64,000 nt of DNA from Microcebus murinus (taxonomy: Eukaryota; Chordata; Mammalia; Primates; Cheirogaleidae): NCBI RefSeq assembly GCF_040939455.1, contig NC_134116.1, positions 73,673,900 through 73,737,899 on the forward strand, in the 5' to 3' direction. The notes below the pieces were generated by a model. The model searched no databases and had not been told where the DNA came from. It worked only from the letters and a program-made list of their open reading frames with translations. This document shows, piece by piece, positions 46,715-56,490 of the stretch (its first letter is position 1; each line of letters begins with the position of its first letter). The translations under genes and the position numbers were made by a program.

Positions 46715-46862
46715 GGTCAGGAGGGGAGAGGAGGGGAGAGGAGAGGAGGGGAGGGAAGGGGAGGGGAAGGGAGGGGAGGGAAGGGGAGGGGAGAGGAGAG
46801 GGGAGGGGAGAGGAGAGGAGAGGAGGGGAGAGGAAAGGAGAGGAGAGGAGGGGAGGGAAGGC
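46715..46862 (+). repeat. GGGGA/GAGGA purine-only tandem array
   Basis: About 148 bases containing only G and A on the plus strand, built from GGGGAGAGGA, GGGGAAGGGA and GAGGAGAGGA variants. Such tracts can form G-quadruplexes and triplex (H-DNA). It is responsible for the RGEERR-type and SSPLL-type open frames of both strands. Confidence 0.97.
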
Positions 46863-47329
46863 CTCCCTTGGGGGCGGTGCCCAGTGGAGGGCCACAAGGA
46901 CACCAGGGTCAGGCAGAGGAAGGCCCCGGTGCAGATTCGTGGGGCCGGGACAGAAGAGGACGCTCTTTGGAAGCCTGTCTGCTTCGGAGCATGGGCTGCT
47001 GAGTGTGTGAAGACACCAACAAGAGATGAACCAGGAAAAACAAGCAGGGCCCTGATCCTGAAATGTTTTGTGGGTCACGCTGAAGAGGTTAGCGTTCATC
47101 TGAAAGCTAAGGGGAATCGCTGAAGGCTTTCGAGCAGGAGAGAAACATCCCCACTCCTCGTAATCTCCTCTGCTGCCCCCCCCCCCGGCCTGAGTCACCA
47201 TCACCCCTAGAGTGATGGTCCGGTCAGAGCAAGTCATCTACAGCTTACACCTGCAATGGCACCACCCACCACGGGGCCCCATGCCACTGGGCCCCTCTTA
47301 GCTTTCTGATCTGACTCTGTCCCCTCCCA
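46863..47329. other. Unassigned stretch
   Basis: About 465 bases with a 10-base C run near 47177. No gene or repeat recognised. The 216-codon minus-strand frame (46587-47237) owes most of its length to the purine array. Confidence 0.4.
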
Positions 47330-47765
47330 CCCTGCACCTCCCTGCCCCAGACGCCCTGGCCTGCTCGCTGTTGCTCGAAGCCTCGGGTATGTTCTGTCTC
47401 GGGGCTCATCTCTGGCTCTTCCCTCAGCCCCCACGGCACTCCCTCCTTCCCCTCCTCTGATCGCAGCCAACCTCCCATGAGGCCCATCCTCACCACCCTA
47501 GTGAACACTGTACACACATGCGCACACACGCCTGTGCACGCCAGGCGTCCTCCATCCCCACACCCTGCTTTATTTTCCACAGCACTCATCACCTTCAAGA
47601 ATATCGTATAATTCATTGAGTTTATTGTCACTTTCCTCCCCCTAGACTGGAACCCCACGAGGGTGAAGGTCTCGGTTTTGTTCACAGACATATCCCAAGC
47701 ACCTAGGACAAAACCTCGTATGCGTAAATGCCCAATTAATGTTTGCTGAATGAGCAAGAGATGAG
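47330..47765 (+). mobile_element. LINE-2 3' end (relic)
   Basis: CTCGCTGTTGCTCGAAGCCT, TTATTTTCCACAGCACTCAT, CTAGACTGGAACCCCACGAG, AGCACCTAGGACAAAACCTC and AATTAATGTTTGCTGAATGA follow the LINE-2 3' tail on the plus strand. The insert with CACACATGCGCACACACGCC is a small CA-rich expansion. Confidence 0.75.
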
Positions 47766-47966
47766 CTGCTTTTTTGTCTTTTACAAAAATCACCCAATGA
47801 AAATACAGCTCACCAGGACTTGAAATTGGGGCTGGGGAGGCCAGTTAGAAGTTTCTTGCTGTAAGATACTGACAGGTGGAACGAGGCAGTGGCCGTGGGG
47901 AGGGTGAGGAGGGCGTGGGTTAGAGTTATTAAGGAGATAGAATTGTCAGGACCCGGTGGCTAAGTA

Positions 47967-48288
47967 CAGTCGCGCGCGTGTAATGACATCTTGGTTGATG
48001 ACGGACCACGTGACCGGCGGTGGTCCCATCAGATCCCAGTGGAGCGCATGTAGAAACCTGATAAACGGCAGTTGCCATTGGCACCGCGGATCAAGTAGGG
48101 GAAATGATCGACATCCAGTATCAGTGCAGGGACATTTGGTTTTCCATATAAAAATACATATAAATTAAAACGTGCACACAATCTGGGTTTGTGTAAGTAC
48201 ACCCTATGATGTCCGTAAAAGGGCAGAATGACGTGCGATGCATTTCCCAGCGCGCATTCCCGTTGTTAAGTTAAGCGACGCTTGACTG
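47967..48288. mobile_element. Tigger-like (TcMar) DNA transposon relic
   Basis: Left end CAGTCGCGCGCGTGTAATGA, preceded by TA. Right end reverse complement CAGTCAAGCGTCGCTTAACT. Internal GACGGACCACGTGACCGGCG, GGTGGTCCCATCAGATC, GTTTGTGTAAGTACACCCTA, TGATGTCCG and ACGTGCGATGCATTTCCCAG match a common mammalian TA-flanked element I associate with Tigger. The centre is deleted. Its many CpGs come from the transposon ends. Confidence 0.7.
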
Positions 48289-48289
48289 A

Positions 48290-48500
48290 CTCTGGATTCG
48301 GGATATAAGCAGCTAGGACGGCTTCGCTGGCGTGGGCACCGAGGCGTAGGGTGGCGCCATCCACAGAGTCCGGAGGTGAGAGGACAGACGCTATTTTTGG
48401 CGGGTGGCAAAGGCACGATGAGCCTCGCTTCTAGCGCACTGTCCCCGGTTCTCTGCGGAGCAGCCCAGTGGACGCAGAATGTCTTTGCGTATTACGCCGT
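48290..48500 (+). promoter_or_regulatory. CpG-dense segment with TATA-like box and splice-donor-like site
   Basis: Right after the Tigger-like relic, a TATAAG (48304-48309) precedes a CpG-rich stretch (GACGGCTTCGCTGGCGTGGG, CACCGAGGCGTAGGGTGGCG). About 70 bases later comes CGGAG|GTGAGAG (donor at 48376). This resembles a small promoter plus first exon, possibly with transposon-derived upstream sequence. There is no known protein frame and the match may be chance. Confidence 0.25.
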
Positions 48501-49879
48501 GCACAGCGGGTTTACGGTTTCTTTCCTTCCCCCCTGGACAGCCCACTAACAAACACGTGCGCTTTACCTTGAATATTTACCGACATAGAAATAACCGATT
48601 ACCATGATTGACAGCTTATCCTGCAGTCACTGGCCTGCCTTCCGGTCTTATTGAGGCTGTCAAAAAAAGCCCTGTGTGTAAGGTAAAAACCAAAGGCCTC
48701 CACTCACTGTTTTCGCGTGGGCATCGGAGAGTGAGTCCCCCGGCTCCACCCGAGGACGCCTTCTGACGTCCCTTAAAGCAAGGAGGTCCCGGCTCGCTCG
48801 CCTAGACAGGAGCAAGCTCACTGCCATCCAGTTCTTAGGGAAATCAGTGGAGTTTTCTTCTTAAATAGCTGGTAAGAATCTGGCTTCTCTCCTGTTTCTC
48901 AAAGCAGTAAGCTTCTTTCATGATAAACTGTACCCACCGGCTAGGAACTCGACAACTCGGTTTTTCCCGTTCAGCGCGGCTCCCAGATGGCCACCAGCTG
49001 GCCCGGGCTATTTCCTGCCTTCCAATCCCTTTCTGTGTCCTCCTGGTTCTCTTTTGGATCTCCCGCGTCTGCCCCACCCTCCTCCTCTGAACACCCACCA
49101 CCGTATACCCCTCTTTGGAAGCACCTATTTTCTAAGAAAATCTTGAGGAAATTTTTGTAGCCATTGCATCTTTTTTTCCCTAACTTTTGGATGGTGAGGC
49201 AGGCCAGGCCAGAGCCGCGCGGAGGCCCGGTGTCCCCCAGCAGCACAGCAACACCTGTCTCTGAGGGCAGGACGAGGAGGACCCCACCTCCCAGGGGTCA
49301 CGACAGACCCTTGTATGACGAGGCAGTTCCAGGGCGAGTGGACCCAGCGTTCTCCAGGAACCACACTTCAGCCTTGGAGCTGTGCTCCCCTGTCTTCAAA
49401 GTCGGGGCGAAGCGACGTCCAGTCCCCTGCCTGCTCTTGGGCCAGCCAGAGCGACGGAGGGTCGCGTCATGGGATCGCATCTGGGCACTTTTCGTCCCAT
49501 CCCCCATTACCAGAGTACTGTACCACGTCCCAGTTGTTTGCAATAAAAGTCTTTTATTGATTTTTCCAGAAGATTGCCTGAAATGACAACATTGTAGAAT
49601 GCAGCAGGATGTCTATTTGTCTGCATCTCGCCTGGAGTTCGTCAGTCCAGTGAGTTTCCGTTGGTGCCCAGCCGTGCTGGAGTGGGGGGCTTCCGTGGAG
49701 ACCTCTGCACAGAGAGGTGTCTGTACAGGAGCATGTCCGAATCCGCGGTGGCGAGGAAAGGCCGTGTGAGGGTGGGGGCTACCTGTATGTCTGGGGTGTG
49801 TCTGTACCTGTGTGTGAACAACGGTGTGTGTAGGTGACAGGGTGTGTGCAGAGGGGACGTGTGTGGGTGCCCGTGTGTG
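48501..49879. other. Unassigned sequence, GT-rich toward the right
   Basis: No gene recognised. From about 49790 the sequence becomes GTGTG-rich and grades into the minisatellite. An AATAAA-type signal (GCAATAAAAGTCTTTTATTG at 49540) exists but has no associated frame. Confidence 0.4.
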
Positions 49880-51136
49880 CACAGGGATGTGTGTGGATAA
49901 CTGTGCATGTGCCCAGGGGGTGCGTGGATAACTGTGCATGTGCACAGGGGATGTGTGGATAACTGTGCGTGTGCCCAGGGGGTGCGTGGATAACTGTGCA
50001 TGTGCACAGGGGATGTGTGGATAACTGTGCGTGTGCCCAGGGGGTGTGTGGATAACTGTGCATGTGCACAGGGGATGCGTGGATAACTGTGCGTGTGCAC
50101 AGGGGGTGCGTGGATAACTGTGCGTGTGCCCAGGGGATGCGTGGATAACTGTGCGTGTGCCAAGGGGATGCGTGGATAACTGTGCGTGTGCACAGGGGGT
50201 GTGTGGGTAACTATGCGTGTGCACAGGGGATGCGTGGATAACTGTGCGTGTGCACAGGGGATGCGTGGATAACTGTGCGTGTGCCCAGGGGATGCGTGGA
50301 TAACTGTGCGTTTGCCCAGGGGGTGCGTGGATAACTGTGCGTGTGCCCAGGGGATGCGTGGATAACTGTGCGTGTGCACAGGGGGTGTGTGGGTAACTAT
50401 GCGTGTGCACAGGGGATGCGTGGATAACTGTGCGTGTGCACAGGGGATGCGTGGATAACTGTGCGTGTGCCCAGGGGATGCGTGGATAACTGTGCGTGTG
50501 CCCAGGGGGTGCGTGGATAACTGTGCGTGTGCCCAGGGGGTGTGTGGATAACTGTGCTTGTGCCCAGGGGGTGCGTGGATAACTGTGCGTGTGCCCAGGG
50601 GATGCGTGGATAACTGTGCGTGTGCCCAGGGGGTGCGTGGATAACTGTGCGTGTGCCCAGGGGGTGCGTGGATAACTGTGCGTGTGCCCAGGGGATGCGT
50701 GGATAACTGTGCGTGTGCCCAGGGGGTGCGTGGATAACTGTGCGTGTGCCCAGGGGATGCGTGGATAACTGTGCGTGTGCCCAGGGGATGCGTGGATAAC
50801 TGTGCGTGTGCCCAGGGGATGTGTGGATAACTGTGCGTGTGCCCAGGGGGTGCGTGGATAACTGTGCGTGTGCCCAGGGGGTGCGTGGATAACTGTGCGT
50901 GTGCCCAGGGGATGCGTGGATAACTGTGCGTGTGCCCAGGGGGTGCGTGGATAACTGTGCGTGTGCCCAGGGGATGTGTGGATAACTGTGCGTGTGCCCA
51001 GGGGGTGCGTGGATAACTGTGCGTGTGCCCAGGGGGTGCGTGGATAACTGTGCGTGTGCCCAGGGGATGTGTGGATAACTGTGCGTGTGCCCAGGGGGTG
51101 CGTGGATAACTGTGCGTGTGCACAGGGGATGTGTGC
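49880..51136. repeat. 31-bp minisatellite (VNTR), about 40 copies
   Basis: Units of the form CCCAGGGG(G/A)TGCGTGG followed by ATAACTGTGCGTGTG start at 49912 and recur every 31 bp to 51121. A 32-bp first unit begins at 49880 and a partial unit follows 51121. Checked start positions (49912, 50191, 50377, 51121) are exact multiples of 31, so no net indel accumulated over 39 consecutive units. Variants are CCC/CAC at positions 1-3, GGGGG/GGGGA, TGCG/TGTG, and GCATGTG/GCGTGTG. The left end alternates two unit types (62-bp period). Units from 50191 and from 50377 show a repeated five-unit block. The minus strand is open in all phases. Confidence 0.98.
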
Positions 51137-53276
51137 GGGGGACTGTGTACACACAGAGGATCTGTGTGCGACTGTGTCTGTGTGCACGGTGGTCCATGTG
51201 GGTGACTGCGTGTGCGCACAGTGATCTGTGTGGGTGACTGCGTGTGCACACGATCTGTTTTGTGCAGGTGCGAGCTGGGGTGTGTGGCACTGTGAGTGTG
51301 TCTGACGTGGACTGTGGTGCGTACCTGCAAGTGCAGCGAGCATTGGGCCACACTGGAGGGGGTGCTTGTTCTGCAGCAAGTGTTTATGGGTGGCCCAGGA
51401 GCTGCACTTGGGCAAGTGACAGAGGGAATGTGTGGAAGACCTGTGCTACAGGTGTCTGCCAGGGTGTTGGGGTCTTTGGGGGGATGCCTGGGGTGTATTT
51501 TAGACAGTATCCTTGTGGGTGCAGCTCCTATGCCACCGCATGAACACTTGGCCTCTTCACCAACAGGCCATGGCGGGCGAATCGGTATTTGGTGTATTTA
51601 ATGTGTAGTGTTGGTGCTCAGGATTAACAACTAGCTCTGGGGGCAGCTTGCACTTGCCCCCAGGTTTTAGCTGTGGGGAAGCTAACGGTCACGCTCCAGG
51701 CCTGGCTCCAGAGGTTGGGATCACAGCACTGCCCCGACAGCAGGTGGGGCTGCCGTCCCCACGCCCGACCGTGCAGGGAGCCACCAAGGAGGCCCTTCCG
51801 TGTTCGCCCCAGTGAGCACGAGCGGCTGCGCACGGGCACCCGAGTCCCACGCCGCAGCTGCAGCACAGCCCCGAGGAGGTGGGTGGGCGGGCGGGCGTGC
51901 TAGGGTCCCCAGCCGCACAGCTGCTCTGATCTCCAGGGCAGCCAGCACTGCTGTGAGCAGGACTCCCGTTGCCGCTGCAGAGTGACCTTAGCTAGTCTTT
52001 GCTTTTGGTTTGGAAAAAGGCATTCTTTAGCTAACTCCAAAGCCAAAAGCCAGGGGTGTTTGTTCCTGACTGACCCCTTCCTGTTCATTTCAGGAAACTT
52101 TCTCCAGTTTCCAAAAGCACCACAGGGAGCCACGCCGTCCCCTCCTGGCCCTGTCCAAGTGGCACAGGGAGCTTCTGGGCTCCCTGGCCGGCGCTGGTTT
52201 GCAGCCTGAGCCCAGCCCCGGGTGAGCTGCGTGACAAACCTTGCCCTGTCGTCCCTCCGGACATGCCTGCGTTACTTCATCAGAGTCCCGCTGGGAGGAA
52301 CGGTGGCCCGGGTGCTGTTGTGTCAGGCTGTGAGCGGAGGCGGAGGCCGAGTGACAACTTTGCCAAAGGCAAGCTGCAGGGAACACCCCACAGGGACCAG
52401 AGCTTGGGGCTCGAGTGATGTGTTCTCTCGCCCTCCGTCCCCCCAGCAATGGGGTATCGTGCGCCCACGAGGCGTCAGGGGCTGTCCTGTCTGACAGCGT
52501 GAAATCTGTCGGAAAGAGGAGACATCCCTGCCAAACCTGACCCCGGGTCGTGCCTGGGAAAGGCGCTGGGAGGGCGCACACAAGGCGGGTTACCGAGGGG
52601 GGCCGCGTGCTGTGATCGGGGAGGCTTTCTAGAAGAGGCGGGATTAGATCTGAGCACTGCAGGGATGGAGGGAAGGACGCGGTCCCCATGCGGAGTTTGT
52701 AAGGCCAGACACAGAGGACGGCGAGCACAGCAGGCTCTGAGCACGGCCGGGCCGGAGCCCGAGAGCAGGCTGGGCCGTGGCACAGGAGAATGCAAGCAGG
52801 TACCCGAGGGAGAAGAGAGTTTCCTGAGGACAACGGGGCTTTCACACCATCAGCAAAAGTTCCCCGGGGGGACATACAGTGTGTCATTTCCTTGACACCT
52901 TATTTTTTATGCTATGTGACAAAGATTGGGTAGTGAGTTGTTCACCAAACCCCTTTCCCCTTCTGCACTCGTTCAACCTGCCTAGCTCCCGTCACAGTTA
53001 GCGTGGCCACGAGGCTGACTTCTGGAACACGGGAGGGAGGGATGCACGGCCCTGGCGGGCACAGCCCGCAAAGTCATCCGCAGGACCCTTCACTCCGTCC
53101 TTCCCCAGTGCGGAGGCTCCAGAGCCCTGGGCGAGCCCGCGTCCCCAAATCGCCACCTGGAGACCACCCTTCAAATGCACGCAAGAGCTGTTATGTGAAC
53201 AGGAGATAAATTTCTACTACCGAACTTGAGGGCTTATTTGTTGTAGCAGCTTGCCTGCCATGACTAATGTGGGTGA
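51137..53276. other. Unassigned GC-rich sequence
   Basis: GT-rich until about 51300, then GC-rich, with CpG-containing stretches near 51750-51960 (GGGTGGGCGGGCGGGCGTGC at 51880) and 52550-52640. No gene or transposon recognised. CCTTCCTGTTCATTTCAG at 52077-52094 is a good splice-acceptor match, but the sequence after it stops after about 37 codons and has no family signal. The 265-codon minus-strand frame (52090-52887) has no domain I recognise. Confidence 0.4.
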
Positions 53277-53280
53277 TTAA

Positions 53281-53602
53281 CCACTTCGGTACCAGCGTCG
53301 ACTACAGTCGACAGCCACAGATGAACGTGCACAGCCGAGCGTGGACTTTAGTCTATAATTTTGAATTGACCTTTCTAATTTTTCATTTATCAAAATAAAA
53401 TTGTGAACATTTAAAAATAACGTAATAAAAACATATATGTCTATGTTACCTATTCTGATTTACGTGACAAGTAAAGCTGCCTGTAAAGGAAAGCAAGCTT
53501 TCAGTGCTTTAAAGCTTTCCTCATCACACAAGAGCAAAAGGGACTCGTCGTCAGTGCACAGCACACGCTATTGTGCGGACCGTGAGCGCCGTACGGAAGT
53601 GG
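53281..53602. mobile_element. piggyBac-like MITE
   Basis: A 322-bp element flanked by TTAA on the left (53277-53280) and TCAA on the right (53603-53606), the latter one substitution from TTAA. Terminal inverted repeats match: left CCACTTCGGTACCAGCG, right reverse complement CCACTTCCGTACGGCGC. A subterminal hairpin GTCGACT-AC-AGTCGAC lies at 53297-53312. The inside is AT-rich and non-coding. TTAA targeting is diagnostic of piggyBac, and piggyBac activity is reported for mouse lemur. The family name is inferred. Confidence 0.72.
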
Positions 53603-53606
53603 TCAA

Positions 53607-54594
53607 TACTAATAAGTTATATCTGATCCTCTGAATATTTTATGTTTAGTTGAAACGTTTATCCCGACTTTTCCTGTGACTAGTTTTGGCTTCATTCCTC
53701 TATCCCCTGCACCTGTTATATCCCCAGGAACATTTCTTGAATGAATGAACGAATGCACCGACTTTGGAGGCCCATGGTGGCATCGCAGCACGACAGGGTA
53801 GCATGGGAACAAAGCAGGGAAATGAATCCATCAGGGAGTGGGAATGTGAAACTGCAAGCTGAGAAAATTAGAAAGGAGAAGAAAAAGCAAATCCAAATCC
53901 TGAGCTATCTTGAGAACATTTGCTGGTGCATTCCTTTACCCCGTGGCAACAGTGACATAAAGAGATTATGTCCTTGCTTTAAAAAAAAAAAGTGCTATTC
54001 CACTTCTTTGGAAATTACATTTAAACCTCAATATTTACCTTAATAGTTCACCTACAGAGTCAAAAACAGAATGTTCACACATCCCTGCAATACAGTTTTA
54101 AAAAAGAAAAGAAAAATAAATTTCCTTCCGAAGTAGAATGACAACATATTCCATTTATTTCCCACACACTAAAAGCTTGAACTCTCTCAGTAGAAACAAC
54201 AACCAATATTTTTTTCCATTTAAAAGGGAGTCGATAGTATTTCAGGCTTCTCTGTTTCTCCCCAAACAGATGGGCTTTCACATTCAAGAGAAACTGGAGC
54301 TGCCGTCACTTTGAGCGGACACGAGCTTGGCCGGACCGCACCATCCACACGCCAGGACCCGGGGTCACAGGGAGCTGCCCGGCGCATGTGGTCACGTGCT
54401 TGGAGCACGGTTCCTGTAGTGATCTTCACTTGGAGTGTCATTTGATATGGGGGAAAACTGGCATACTATAATAGCCAGCGTGCGTAACAGCAAAGTGTGC
54501 TGTCTCTTGAGTGAAATAAATTCTGCTAATTTGTCAGTGGTAGTTACTGTAGCATTTTCCGGTATCAGAGCGATTGGAGAATACGTCAAAAAGT
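53607..54594. other. Unassigned non-coding sequence
   Basis: No gene or repeat recognised. Contains an A11 run near 53980 and AT-rich stretches near 54100-54240. Confidence 0.4.
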
Positions 54595-54775
54595 GTCAGG
54601 CACTGGCATGGTGCCAGCTAAATGCTTTGCATGTGTTACTTCATCAAACCCTCAAGATAATCCTATGGAGTCAGCAACTTTATTTGCATTCGACAGATGG
54701 GGAGACTGAGGCAGAAAGCGGTTGCATGCTGTCCCTAGGGTAACAGAAGTCTTAAGTAGCAAAGCTAGACTGGCT
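54595..54775 (-). mobile_element. MIR SINE (relic), antisense
   Basis: GTGCCAGCTAAATGCTTTGC, CTCAAGATAATCCTATGGAG, ATTCGACAGATGGGGAGACT, GAGGCAGAAAGCGGTTGCAT and GTAGCAAAGCTAGACTGGCT follow antisense MIR in order. Confidence 0.75.
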
Positions 54776-55559
54776 GAACGTCATGTGATTTTTGAGCTCA
54801 GGTAGCTCAGCCCTGGAACACACTATGGTCTTAGTCAAGTTCACAGTAGGGAGTGTCATTTGCCTGCTAACCTACCTCAGTCTGGGTACAAACAAAGTCT
54901 CGACCTGTTGTTTGTTTTCTTTATAACCCTCCGCACGACATGCACCGAAAGTTCTGCGTTGAGCGTGTCTTATGTAAGATTTTTTCCAGCGCACAATCTA
55001 TTAATGGGAATTACATCAGCATCACTGGGTTCTGTCTCTTTTTCATGCCATTCTAGTACCATTCAGAAACGCGTTTTATTTCAAGACATCACCGTACACT
55101 GTTCCCCTCTCTCCGCGTCTCTCCTCCTAGTTGGCGTGTCATTTTCTCACTGCGCACTCCCTCATTAGAGCCCGGCACTCTGGCTTCTCACCCCGACCGG
55201 CACTGACATTTTTCTCACCACTGGTTCCATTTCTAATAAATCGAAGGAGGTTTTCTCAGCCTTTCATCTTCCTCGAGCTCCCTGGACGTTCAGCTGCTAA
55301 TCACGTCTTCCCTCCCGCCGTCCCTGTGCCCTTCGCCCCCGCTCTCAGCTTGCTCCTCGTGCCCGTGAGGTGGGGGTCAGTCTCCTGGCACCCCCTCCCT
55401 CCAGTGCCCCAGTCTTGCCGCTCTGCTGTCTGCCCTGAGCCAAGGACGTTCCCAGCGACATCTCTCCCCTGAACCTCCAACGGGGACTTGCGTCTTCCGA
55501 CAGGACCCTTGCCCTCAGAGGACCCGGACTGTTCTAAAGTGGCCTCATTCTCAACATAG
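54776..55559. other. Unassigned non-coding sequence
   Basis: No gene recognised. Pyrimidine-rich between 55080 and 55470. Confidence 0.35.
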
Positions 55560-56310
55560 GTAACGTCAAAGCTCCGGCCTTAGGTCCATTTGCACCCGGA
55601 GTCTGCCACTCTCTTGGTGTCCCAGGATTGGGGGAGCCCATGCCCAGAGCTAGAGGAACAAGAACGGTTGGGAGAGTATGTGGCCTAGTGTCAGCGTGGA
55701 AAAGGTGCTCCAGAAACACAGTGTCTCTTTCCTTTCCTTCCTCTCTCCTGCCCGGTGTTCATGGAGGCATCGGTCCGTGGCGTGTGGAAGGTGCCATCAA
55801 GTGTATCCCATCCCATCCATCCGGTGGCGCCTGGCAGTGGCCCTGGCTCCCGGCCTGTGTTTCACTCTGTTCGTGGTCACCAGGGAGATCTTTCCAATCC
55901 GTGGCTTGCATTCTGCTAATTTCCTGCTAAACAAACCACGACGTTTCCCTGTTGTCAATTAGATTCGGTCAGGACACTGTGACTTGACTTTCAAGGTCTT
56001 CCGTCACTGGGGGCCCTGATTCATTCCACATTTCCACCCCTACGCCCGAAAATGGGAGCCCTTTCTTTTGGCGCATGCAGCCACCCCACCTCCTTCCCCG
56101 CCTGCCGGCTCTGTGTCTTGCTCACATTGTTGCATTCATTGGATCCCCTTTCCCCACCCAGGGTTTGTATTTCCATCAGGGTTGAGCTGAATCATAAAGA
56201 TTTGCCTCACCTGCCTCATCCCAAACACTCTTTATTTCCTCGGAATTCCTCCAGCATTTATATAGTCAAGACCCTGCATCCTGTAACCACCATTAGTAGG
56301 ATCCTCTGAG
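55560..56310 (+). mobile_element. Possible LINE-2/CR1-type relic
   Basis: TTTCCTGCTAAACAAACCAC, TGACTTGACTTTCAAGGTCT, TTCCGTCACTGGGGGCCCTG and GTGTCTTGCTCACATTGTTG resemble the LINE-2 3' half ('cctggcattcaaggccctccacaatctggccc ... tttgcacatgctgtt'). Diverged. Borders and family are uncertain. Confidence 0.4.
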
Positions 56311-56314
56311 TTCT

Positions 56315-56490
56315 AACTGTGCGTAAAGACTGACTCAATCACTCCTAGAAGCCACTCTAAGAGATAGATGTCCACCTGATCTTGCAGATGACGACACTGA
56401 AGTAGGGAAGAAGGTGAACTTGCCCAGAATTACACCTGGGGTCCAACTCCAAAGCCCACATCCTCACTGCTCACTGAGCTAAATACTCCT
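56315..56490 (-). mobile_element. MIR SINE (relic), antisense
   Basis: ATCTTGCAGATGACGACACT, GAAGTAGGGAAGAAGGTGAA, CTTGCCCAGAATTACACCTG and GGGTCCAACTCCAAAGCCCA follow antisense MIR ('cattttacagatgaggaaactgagg... cttgcccaaggtcacac'). Confidence 0.6.

Noticed and set aside
46587..47237. 216-codon minus-strand ORF with SSPLLSSPL repeats
   Set aside because: Created by the purine-only array on the opposite strand. No family resemblance outside it.
49912..51136. CRISPR-like array (regular 31-bp period)
   Set aside because: Units are contiguous with no unique spacers, and the context is a primate genome. It is a minisatellite.
49613..51415. 600-codon minus-strand ORF as a repetitive protein gene
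   Set aside because: Its length comes from a stop-free 31-bp tandem unit. There is no promoter, signal sequence or non-repeat domain, and the other minus-strand frames are equally open.
52077..52209. Terminal exon following a good acceptor (CCTTCCTGTTCATTTCAG)
   Set aside because: Only about 37 codons follow before a stop, with no family signal and no poly(A) signal nearby. Motif alone is not enough.
52090..52887. 265-codon minus-strand ORF
   Set aside because: No recognisable domain, GC-rich composition that lowers stop frequency, and no splice or promoter support. Left as chance, although a protein search would settle it.
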